Below are positions 26,074 to 32,936 of a stretch of 32,936 bases of DNA, one piece after another. Position numbers and translations under genes: made by a program. Every line of letters begins with the position of its first letter. Within the stretch, counting starts at the first letter, position 1. Location: the NCBI GenBank assembly GCA_015055625.1, contig SVHU01000027.1, forward strand, positions 1-32,936, given 5' to 3'. The stretch comes from Clostridiales bacterium. Its GTDB lineage: Bacteria > Bacillota > Clostridia > Christensenellales > Pumilibacteraceae. A model generated the notes under the pieces. That model saw only the letters and a program-made list of their open reading frames with translations. It had not been told where the DNA came from and ran no database searches.

Positions 26074-28065
26074 TTATTCCTTTATTAATAAGTATGCTTT
26101 CATATTGCGCTTTGATAAAACTAGCTTATTGTTATTTGCCACAAATTTTTCGTCGGTAATTTTATCCACGTACACTCCGTTTTCCTTTACGTTTATTATC
26201 GCGTCAACATCTGATGCATTAAACACACCTAAGGCGTTTTGTGTGGGATATACGTACACTTTGTTTTCGTCACTATATCTATATATTCCAACAATATCCA
26301 AAATTTGCTTTAGGTATTTTGTGGGAATAAAGGTTGATGCGCAATAAAAAGTTTTATCCTTTTGCGCTATCGCAACACTTCCATCTTCATAACGTCCAAC
26401 AACGTTTACGCCTTTTTCATCGATACAAAAATATGGCGAACTAATTCTACTTAAAAAGTCATCTAACGCCCCGTGAGAAGTGGACGAGATAGAAACGTTC
26501 ATTCCTGTTATTTTACTTATATTTTTTACGTTTGTTATTCCGTTATTTACATAAGACGGTGCGTAAATCCACAATACGTACGCGCCTTTTTGTTGCAACT
26601 GGGCAATTTTTTCTCTTAGTTTATCGCTTACGTCAAACTGATTTAACAATACGTAAAGCTTGTAGTTTTGCTCGTCTATCGTGTAAATATCGCCTATCGA
26701 AAATATGTCGTATGGCGCTCCACACTCGGATAGTGAACGGCGGTTTTTAATAAGAATTTCACTTTGAAGCGTGGTGTTTTTGCGCGCGTAATACATACTC
26801 TCGCCCTCTGCAAACACAGCAATTTCCGATACACTTTTACACTTCGTTTTACTTAAATTGGCGCGCAGATTTATCATTTTAGTAACTGCGTTCATCATTC
26901 CCTCAGAGCGGAACCATCCGTCGAACATATCAAACCACCAAAGTGCGCTACCGTTTGCGTTACACATAATATAGTCGCGCCACATCAAGTTTAAACTCTC
27001 CGTTTCGTCCTTGCACTTATCTTTCGCTCCAGGAATTTCTTTTAGGTACGAATTTCCCGTATCGTCACACTCTTCGTATATCATTGTGGGCGCAACGTGA
27101 GTGATATGGTCAAACTCCAAAAAGTACAGCTTATTGTGCTTGTCTAGAGTTTTTTGAGTTACCATAATTCCACTTGGATCGTCAATTTTTCTAAAGTGAT
27201 AGTCAGAAGGCGAAGAAATCATATCTATATCTGGCGAAAGGAAAACTCGCTCGTAGTCGATATGCCCTGCATTGTACAAAAAGCTATCGACTAGATGCAA
27301 CAAATAGCCAAAGTATGCGCCAAGCAATTTTTTGTGTTTTATTACACTTTGAGCAATAGATGCAAAATACAAGAGCGTGGAAGACACTGTTTCGCTATGA
27401 AAACGTCTTGCGTTGTACACGTCGCGCTCATCATCGCCTAAAAACGCGTCGCCAGTTCTTTCTAACTTTTCAGTCTGTGGAAGCGTTACATTCTCGTCGC
27501 CCAACCACTTTTTGTACGCCATTTCCTTTATCGGGTGGCTTGCTTCTTTGTCGGGATGCGCCAACCATTCGGTAGTCATTCCACCCATAATAAAGTAGCC
27601 GTAAATCCTATCGCCGTACTTTTCCTCGCAATGCTCTATAACCGCTTTTAAATACTCTCCTGCGTCTTTGCGCCACTTTTCGCTATGAGCAGTCTGCGAC
27701 AAGTGTCTAAACGAATTGGGAATATCGGGATTTTGCTCTAAAAACCACGGACGAGTATCCACCATAAACATAGGCGCAAAATAACCGTTAGGCGCACATT
27801 CGATAAACATATCCATTTGCCTGTCAATGGCTGAAAAATCATACTTATGATCTCCCACCCAGCTCTCACCAAAACGCGAATACGGCACGCCTAACGCATT
27901 GATTACTCCACTTGATAACACGCTGAAAAGCCTGACTCCTGCGTTATAAAACTCTGTTACGTTCTGCTTGTTTGGACGAAAGGACTTAAAAGCGAGTGGA
28001 TCGTATAAAACTCCGTCTATATCTACTTTCAGTATTCCGTTTACGCGTTTGATTTCTACTTTCAT
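26074..28065 (-). CDS. GH42-like (clan GH-A) glycoside hydrolase
   Basis: 663 residues, cytoplasmic. The first 400 residues look like a TIM barrel, with E166 in YFIMGGMTTEW as the likely acid/base and E317 in KLYFLEFDHITH as the likely nucleophile, plus the NGSALWWFDMFDGWF strand. From about residue 425 comes a Rossmann-like domain like the trimerization domain of GH42 (YKLYVLLNQFDVSDKLREKIAQLQQKGAYVLW), and finally a small beta domain (SKRNMKAYLLI). That order matches beta-galactosidases of GH42, but sequence similarity is distant and the family could be a separate GH-A group. RBS is AAAGGAG. A 74-base gap with no terminator separates it from the hydrolase gene upstream. Confidence 0.75.
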   Translation of the reverse strand: MKVEIKRVNGILKVDIDGVLYDPLAFKSFRPNKQNVTEFYNAGVRLFSVLSSGVINALGVPYSRFGESWVGDHKYDFSAIDRQMDMFIECAPNGYFAPMFMVDTRPWFLEQNPDIPNSFRHLSQTAHSEKWRKDAGEYLKAVIEHCEEKYGDRIYGYFIMGGMTTEWLAHPDKEASHPIKEMAYKKWLGDENVTLPQTEKLERTGDAFLGDDERDVYNARRFHSETVSSTLLYFASIAQSVIKHKKLLGAYFGYLLHLVDSFLYNAGHIDYERVFLSPDIDMISSPSDYHFRKIDDPSGIMVTQKTLDKHNKLYFLEFDHITHVAPTMIYEECDDTGNSYLKEIPGAKDKCKDETESLNLMWRDYIMCNANGSALWWFDMFDGWFRSEGMMNAVTKMINLRANLSKTKCKSVSEIAVFAEGESMYYARKNTTLQSEILIKNRRSLSECGAPYDIFSIGDIYTIDEQNYKLYVLLNQFDVSDKLREKIAQLQQKGAYVLWIYAPSYVNNGITNVKNISKITGMNVSISSTSHGALDDFLSRISSPYFCIDEKGVNVVGRYEDGSVAIAQKDKTFYCASTFIPTKYLKQILDIVGIYRYSDENKVYVYPTQNALGVFNASDVDAIINVKENGVYVDKITDEKFVANNNKLVLSKRNMKAYLLIKE

Positions 28066-28139
28066 TATTACTCCTTTAATATCACTATTTTGTTTTAAAG
28101 TTAGAGGCGAGGTGTTTTAATGTTTTACTAATATGCAAT

Positions 28140-28856
28140 TTAATCTTGCGATTGTTGAATTATTGTGTTAAAAAATTCATTTCTCATATACGGCGACAAA
28201 TCCACGTGACCACGTCCTTCCACCTTATAAAGCTTGTAGTTGTGTCCAAAATTTATCATTCTTTCCTTGAACGGCAACGCGTGTTTTTCAAAGCTTACCG
28301 CATTATCCTCATTACAATGGAACACGATATACGGAATTTTGGGGAGCTTGTCTACTATATGATACGGAGAATGCGCTTTTAGCGCTTCTTCTAACGTCCC
28401 GTCAAAACCATAATACGCACTGTATAGCGTTCTAGGCAAATCATTACGCTCCGTATAATGATATACAAGGTCGCAAACAGGGCAATTTACTATACAAGAA
28501 GTAACTTTATGCTTACTGTAAGCACAGTATACCAAAGCGCAAAGTCCTCCCATGCTTAACCCAGTTGATATAATTTTCACGTCTTTTAAATCGTACTTGT
28601 TTATAACAACGTCCACAATTTCATCCGTGTAATCAACAGCCTGTTTATTCATCCAGCACCACGGATTGTAATACGGTTTAACAACTACTATTCCATGTTT
28701 TGCAAGGTCTTTTGCATCGCCAAAATCGCTATCATGCATAGCCATTCCACCCAAGCCCATAAAATCAAGCATAATCGCTTTAATTTTACCTATAACTAGC
28801 TTGTCGCTAACGTATGCAAATTTACGCAAATTATCATAGTTAATAATCTTTTCCAT
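28140..28856 (-). CDS. Alpha/beta hydrolase, probable esterase
   Basis: 238 residues of the alpha/beta hydrolase fold. The nucleophile elbow is GLSMGG with S101; D184 (HCNEDNAV) and H217 (GRGHVDL) complete the triad. No signal peptide. Placed between a glycosidase and two phosphoesterases in the same operon, it may remove an acyl group from a sugar, but the substrate cannot be read from the sequence. Confidence 0.85.
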   Translation of the reverse strand: MEKIINYDNLRKFAYVSDKLVIGKIKAIMLDFMGLGGMAMHDSDFGDAKDLAKHGIVVVKPYYNPWCWMNKQAVDYTDEIVDVVINKYDLKDVKIISTGLSMGGLCALVYCAYSKHKVTSCIVNCPVCDLVYHYTERNDLPRTLYSAYYGFDGTLEEALKAHSPYHIVDKLPKIPYIVFHCNEDNAVSFEKHALPFKERMINFGHNYKLYKVEGRGHVDLSPYMRNEFFNTIIQQSQD

Positions 28857-28865
28857 GATTTTCTC

Positions 28866-29672
28866 CTATTTTTTACCGATATGAAATTTATCGTCTTCAG
28901 TTAGTCCTAATAAATCTATAACCCTTGTAAAAATAGGCGTGGTACTTTCAAAGTTTGACGGGTGATGAGCATCGCTTCCAAGATAGAACTTGCAACCGCA
29001 CTGCTTTGCCGTTTTGTAAATGCGAAGAATGGGATCGACTTCGTTTTCGTTTGTAAGCCTTACGTCGTCTTTGTTAAGCTCCACCCCGCACCCCTTTTGT
29101 GCAACCTTTGTAAAAACACGCTCCATTTCGCTTTGCGGAATAAGATTTAGCATACGAATAAACTCAGCTCTGTCCTGTCTGTGCATAAGCCCGCAGTTAA
29201 GGTGAGCTATACCGATTTTTTCAAAAGGCAAGTCCTTGTCAAGTAGCGCATCAAGTCTTTCAACCCAAAGCTTTGCCTTGCTCTCTACTGTGTTATCAGC
29301 CTCAAATAGCGTAAATCCGACCATGTGCATGTGAGTTGTAGGAACAATAATAAAGTCGAACTTGTCGCACGCTTCTTTGCTTATGCCAACGTTAAAGAAC
29401 TTATCCATTTCCGTTTCGCAACCGAACAAAAACTCAACGTCGTCAGCTTGTGGTAACGGCTTTATTTTGCTTATATGCTCGAAATTTTGAGGCTTGTACC
29501 AATTGGACGCGCCCTCAACGTTTTCATCCCAATAGTGATCGGTTATGCAGATTTTTTTCAAACCTCTAGCTATTGCATACTGCAAAATTGCTTGCGCAGT
29601 CTGACTAGGATCGGACGAGCACGAAGAAAGCTGAGAGTGGATGTGATAGTCGTGATCAAAAGTAAATTTCAT
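28866..29672 (-). CDS. PHP-domain phosphoesterase (first)
   Basis: 268 residues; the PHP fold of histidinol-phosphatase-type enzymes. Metal ligands expected for a trinuclear site are present: H10 and H12 (DYHIHSQLSSCSSDP), D45/H46 (ITDHYW), E86 (FGCETEMD), H114/H116 (THMHMVGF), H157 (IGIAHLNCG), D234 and H236 (LGSDAHHP). A HisK-type histidinol phosphatase is possible, but there is no histidine pathway gene here and it sits in a glycan operon, so a sugar-phosphate phosphatase is favoured. AAGGAG in front; nine bases to the next gene. Confidence 0.88.
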   Translation of the reverse strand: MKFTFDHDYHIHSQLSSCSSDPSQTAQAILQYAIARGLKKICITDHYWDENVEGASNWYKPQNFEHISKIKPLPQADDVEFLFGCETEMDKFFNVGISKEACDKFDFIIVPTTHMHMVGFTLFEADNTVESKAKLWVERLDALLDKDLPFEKIGIAHLNCGLMHRQDRAEFIRMLNLIPQSEMERVFTKVAQKGCGVELNKDDVRLTNENEVDPILRIYKTAKQCGCKFYLGSDAHHPSNFESTTPIFTRVIDLLGLTEDDKFHIGKK

Positions 29673-29682
29673 AGTTTTCTCC

Positions 29683-30552
29683 TTATTTTAGCTGTATACA
29701 ATTAGTCCAGGCAAGGTTGCCGTCCTTGTCCTTTACTTGAACCCTAACGTACGTTTCGTTTGGCGTAATTTTATATCTTGCTTCTTGCAAGTTTTCTCCC
29801 TCAAACACACGCTCACTCCATACCCAATCAGATAAGAAAACAATCTCACTACACGGCGAACATTTTACTATAATCTCGTCGCCCTCTTTATATGCGTGAA
29901 CTTCGGGACCTTGAGAAGCGTAGAATTTTCCGTTTAGTATAGCTTTGATTATATCGTCTTTCGTAAGGCTGTCTGCCTCTACCATAATAAACGACTTACA
30001 CTCGTCGCCGTCATAGTAGTGAGCATCATCGGTAGCGATAAGGTTATAAAACTTTCCCATTGCGCCAAGCATATCCACAATCAGCGAGGAATCTGGACGG
30101 CGCGACATATGTAAACCAGACACAGAGTTGTAAATCTCGGTAACGTATACGTTTTTTAGCGACATAACGTGTTGTGGAGTATTAAGTGACCAAGCCGTGT
30201 GCGCTATTATTGGCATACCGCCGTTTGCGTTTATCGCATCTATTGCATCTTGCGCTGACGCGGTTTTAGGTAGATTTGGATTTGTATCCATACCAATTCC
30301 TACTATATGGAAAAGCCCATCTTTAGGCATTACGTTTAGTATATTATACTCTATACCCGAAAGTACAAGCAAGCCGTTATCAGCATTATACTGCTCGCCA
30401 TACTTCCAATGGTCGGTTATGGCAATAGCGTCATAGCCTTTATTTTTGTAAATTTTACAAACCTCTTTAGGATCTTTTCTGCCGTCAGAAATTGTTGTGT
30501 GTGTATGTAAATTTATCTTGTATCTAGTCTTTCCAAACAAATCTTTCTGCAT
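29683..30552 (-). CDS. PHP-domain phosphoesterase (second)
   Basis: 289 residues. PHP motifs: H16 and H18 (NLHTHTTISDG), D47/H48 (AITDHW), E68 (SGIEYN), H82 (FHIVGIG), H118 (PIIAHTAW), D176 and H178 (IATDDAHYYDG). The sequence is clearly different from the first PHP protein, so these are not a recent duplication, and they probably act on different compounds. A small C-terminal beta-rich part follows from about residue 205 (GPEVHAYKEGDEIIVKC... YVRVQVKDKDGNLAWTN), a known companion domain of PHP proteins. RBS is AAGGGG. Confidence 0.88.
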   Translation of the reverse strand: MQKDLFGKTRYKINLHTHTTISDGRKDPKEVCKIYKNKGYDAIAITDHWKYGEQYNADNGLLVLSGIEYNILNVMPKDGLFHIVGIGMDTNPNLPKTASAQDAIDAINANGGMPIIAHTAWSLNTPQHVMSLKNVYVTEIYNSVSGLHMSRRPDSSLIVDMLGAMGKFYNLIATDDAHYYDGDECKSFIMVEADSLTKDDIIKAILNGKFYASQGPEVHAYKEGDEIIVKCSPCSEIVFLSDWVWSERVFEGENLQEARYKITPNETYVRVQVKDKDGNLAWTNCIQLK

Positions 30553-30562
30553 AATCTACCCC

Positions 30563-32059
30563 TTAAATTATATACGTTATATCGTTTTCGTTTTTCAGCG
30601 TATTTCTAAGCAAATTTGACGCGTTTTCGTCATACGTTATCGTGTTTTTCGAACAATTCTTATTTGCGCCGTATGTACCGAACATTTTTCCTTTATGCTG
30701 AATATAAGTATTAGAGTGCATTTTAGGCAAACTTTCCACATCGTCTGCCACGATATGAATCAAACGGTAATTAGACCTATCTAAAATATTATCGTAAATG
30801 AAAAAGTCTTTTGCCTTGTTTACGTACTCCCACCCTTTTATGTGCGCAGGCGTGTCTACGTTGTGGCGCTGTTGTCCCCAGCCGTAACCGCTAAGTTTTA
30901 GGATATTTTCGCAAATTCTAACGTTTTGCATAATGCTTTTTGTATCGCCATTATTCATATCCAAAAAGTACTCGATAGAATACACGCACCGCTCTATAAG
31001 GTTGTTTTTGTACCTGATATTTGCCAGCGTATACTTTTTACCGTCGGTAGTTATCTGATGCGTTACGCCTGCATCGTAAACCTCGTAAATATAGCAAGAC
31101 GAAACCTCGTAGTCAGCACACCCACCGTAAATTTCCACGCCGTTGCCATAGCGCGTTACACTCCCCCTGCCTCCTTGCGGATAGTTGGGATCTGTTCCAA
31201 AATAATGTTGAATACAACCTCCTATCCAACCTATTTCGCAGTTGGTTACCCTTAACCCTTTTACACATTCGCCACCTGCTGAAATTGCGTGAACACCTAT
31301 GTATTTGATGCAAAGGTTGTCAATTGTAACGTTGCTATTTTCTCCAACTTTGAACATATGTCTATGCGTAAGAGCTTCTATTGAAGAAAAAATTTCACCT
31401 GGATTTCCACTATCGCACCTAAGATATAAATCGCCAAAACTATTATCGCTAACATTAGGAATGGGGAAATTTTCGCCTCTTGACGGCAGTGTTGTAAGAT
31501 CTTCGTCAAAATGCCAATAAAGGTCTAAATCTCGCGTTGCTTCGTTTGAAAAAACAAACGGCTTAAGCTCGTTATCCCTACACACAAATTTACCGCTAAT
31601 AAACGACGGAATAAGTTTTATTGAGTGTTTTTCACCCTCGTTAAAAACAAGTGTTCCCACATCCAAAATCTTTTCGGTAAGCTTGTAGATGTGTTTATCT
31701 TTATCAACTTCCGTCCAAAGTGAAGGTTGAGCAAGATTTTTATTCCAACCGTAAAGCTTGGGTTTTTCGCCCGCTCCATACGCTCCGTACGTTATGCCGT
31801 CTTGTGTGATCACACTCCCTCTAAAAGTATCGCCACGTCTAAACAAAACACCGTCGCCTTTGTTTAGTTTTTTAGACGAAACCTTGCCTAAAGTCGCCCA
31901 GGCAGAATGAGGTGAAAGCCCATCGTTTTCATCGTTTCCGTCGCAAGAAACGTAATACGTGTTGCCGATTATGTGTAAATCGTCCTTACTATTAAGTATT
32001 TCACTCTTGCGTTTTTCGGATAGTAAATCAAATTTATTTATAATTTCCTGAGCAGTCAT
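30563..32059 (-). CDS. Right-handed beta-helix protein, pectate-lyase-like
   Basis: 498 residues. After a 40-residue helical leader comes YYVSCDGNDENDGLSPHSAWATL, the common opening of extracellular-type parallel beta-helix (polysaccharide lyase/hydrolase) proteins, then repeats such as VTIDNLCIKYIGVHAIS, LRVTNCEIGWIGG and VSSCYIYEVYDAGV. Unusually for this type, there is no signal peptide. Catalytic residues could not be assigned. The likely role is cleavage or epimerization of an acidic or decorated oligosaccharide in the cytoplasm. Confidence 0.78.
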   Translation of the reverse strand: MTAQEIINKFDLLSEKRKSEILNSKDDLHIIGNTYYVSCDGNDENDGLSPHSAWATLGKVSSKKLNKGDGVLFRRGDTFRGSVITQDGITYGAYGAGEKPKLYGWNKNLAQPSLWTEVDKDKHIYKLTEKILDVGTLVFNEGEKHSIKLIPSFISGKFVCRDNELKPFVFSNEATRDLDLYWHFDEDLTTLPSRGENFPIPNVSDNSFGDLYLRCDSGNPGEIFSSIEALTHRHMFKVGENSNVTIDNLCIKYIGVHAISAGGECVKGLRVTNCEIGWIGGCIQHYFGTDPNYPQGGRGSVTRYGNGVEIYGGCADYEVSSCYIYEVYDAGVTHQITTDGKKYTLANIRYKNNLIERCVYSIEYFLDMNNGDTKSIMQNVRICENILKLSGYGWGQQRHNVDTPAHIKGWEYVNKAKDFFIYDNILDRSNYRLIHIVADDVESLPKMHSNTYIQHKGKMFGTYGANKNCSKNTITYDENASNLLRNTLKNENDITYII

Positions 32060-32083
32060 TATCCGTCCTCTTATTGTTGTATT

Positions 32084-32692
32084 TTAATATCCTAAATTTT
32101 CGTTTATAAGTACTATTTCGATATTTGCAGTTTTGGGGCAAACCCACAATACGCTAAGACCTCTGCAAATTCTATCCTCGCTTTTGCAGTCATAACACCT
32201 ATCCGCTTTTATCGCGCAAGGTGTGTTGAGCTTTAGCCGTTGAGCATTTTTTGGCGAAGCTATATTCCTAGCTCTCCATAACGCTTTTTCGAAATTTTCT
32301 TCAATCTTGTTTTTACCAATTATCAAGTATACTTTTTCGTGTCCGTAAACAATCGAGGCAATGCGGTTGCACACGTTATCTATATTAATTATTTCACCGT
32401 CTTTAGTTATTGCGTTTATAGAAGAAAGATAGATATCTGTGTTTTTTGCTTTATCTCTAATAGATGCGGACGTTTCTCCATTTGGGATTCTATGATGCCA
32501 ATAAACCTCGTTATGTGAAGCCAGTTTTTCGTAAAGTCCCAATTCTTCAATCGTAACGCTTCCGCCCATACCTACACTCTTTTTATCTATGCCATTATCA
32601 AGATACGCCACCGCATCACTTGCGTTTTCAAATGTAGAAACAGCATATCCTTTAGAGATTAGACAGCTCTTAAGTTTACTTAAATCCACCAT
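32084..32692 (-). CDS. LUD-domain protein (LutC/YkgG-like)
   Basis: 202 residues; first gene of the seven-gene operon. The LUD domain covers most of it: GMGGSVTIEELGL (41-53), HHRIPNGETSASIRDKAKNTDIYLSS, GEIINIDNVCNRIASIVYG, and the C-terminal RCYDCKSEDRICRG motif with C166, C169 and C176. Relatives act in L-lactate oxidation with LutA and LutB, but neither is nearby, and many such single proteins have unknown roles. It is preceded by a consensus promoter and an AGGGG ribosome binding site. Confidence 0.88.
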   Translation of the reverse strand: MVDLSKLKSCLISKGYAVSTFENASDAVAYLDNGIDKKSVGMGGSVTIEELGLYEKLASHNEVYWHHRIPNGETSASIRDKAKNTDIYLSSINAITKDGEIINIDNVCNRIASIVYGHEKVYLIIGKNKIEENFEKALWRARNIASPKNAQRLKLNTPCAIKADRCYDCKSEDRICRGLSVLWVCPKTANIEIVLINENLGY

Positions 32693-32732
32693 ACGTATCC
32701 CCTATTTTTAATACTCTTTTACTACTCACTAT

Positions 32733-32761
32733 ATTATACCACTAACTATTACAAATTTCAA
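32733..32761 (-). promoter_or_regulatory. Promoter of the seven-gene operon
   Basis: TTGAAA (32761-32756), 17-base spacer, TATAAT (32738-32733) with a TGG extension, minus strand. Spacings of 5-24 bases between most genes down to 25022, and 74 bases at the one larger gap, make a single transcript likely. Confidence 0.75.
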
Positions 32762-32768
32762 TAGTTTT

Positions 32769-32807
32769 ACAAAAATTACCACTCGACATTTTATTGAAGA
32801 GTGGTAA
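32769..32807 (-). terminator. Terminator of an unseen upstream minus-strand gene
   Basis: TTACCACTC and GAGTGGTAA arms (32776-32784, 32799-32807) around a 14-base loop, followed on the minus strand by TTTTTG. Confidence 0.6.
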
Positions 32808-32816
32808 AGATTTTAT

Positions 32817-32936
32817 TGGCTATGTCACAAAATATGGTTGATTAGCCATAAGGCGATTTGACGAGAAAATCACAAGAAAGACAAGTATATTTACGAAGGC
32901 GCGTACCTGCAGGGTACGTAACTGAGTAAATTACGC
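32817..32936. other. Structured non-coding-looking sequence cut by the window edge
   Basis: No full reading frame is visible. Several short inverted repeats follow each other: TGGCTA/TAGCCA, GATTT/AAATC, CGTACC/GGTACG (about 32904-32920), GTAA/TTAC. It may be part of an RNA, a repeat element or the end of a gene beyond the window. Confidence 0.3.

Overview
The window looks like a chromosomal piece of a low-GC, spore-forming Clostridia-type bacterium, probably an uncultured gut anaerobe. The signs are a Bacillota-like 23S rRNA, strong AGGAG-type ribosome binding sites, a complete GerA-type germinant-receptor operon, and an abundance of cytoplasmic glycosidases paired with AraC-family regulators. 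A finer placement such as Christensenellales is a guess. I see no phage, transposase, CRISPR array or plasmid gene.

Layout. 1-1830: 5' part of a 23S rRNA gene on the minus strand, cut by the window edge, with its own promoter (2188-2216) and no 16S gene upstream. 2461-4514: AraC regulator plus a GH28-like beta-helix protein. 4672-8246: two near-identical GH39-like genes on the minus strand, each with the same promoter, direct-repeat operator and terminator hairpin, and between them, on the plus strand, a separately transcribed tRNA-Ala(TGC)-tRNA-Ile(GAT) pair. 8269-10567: an alkyltransferase-type gene, then ybaK-type deacylase, rqcP and an ispDF fusion. 10655-14410: gerA-gerB-gerC, minus strand. 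14450-17148: AraC regulator divergent from a GH127 beta-L-arabinofuranosidase. 17305-19056: STAS-less SulP transporter and a small membrane protein. 19124-21523: histidine phosphatase, EamA transporter, class I glutamine amidotransferase. 21616-24966: GH38 alpha-mannosidase divergent from a third AraC regulator. 25022-32692: seven minus-strand genes in one probable operon (LUD protein, beta-helix protein, two PHP phosphoesterases, alpha/beta hydrolase, GH42-like glycosidase, serine hydrolase). 32769-32936: terminator of an unseen upstream gene and an unexplained structured sequence.

How it fits together. Three of the carbohydrate loci have their own AraC regulator. None of the glycosidases has a signal peptide, so they should act on imported oligosaccharides, yet no sugar transporter lies in the window. 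The likely substrates are plant or host glycans: arabinofuranosides (GH127), mannosides (GH38), xylosides or related sugars (GH39-like), and possibly phosphorylated or acylated glycans (the seven-gene operon). The best candidates for something undescribed are the seven-gene operon, the duplicated GH39-like units with 21-bp operator repeats, and the stand-alone 23S unit with spacer-type tRNAs kept elsewhere.
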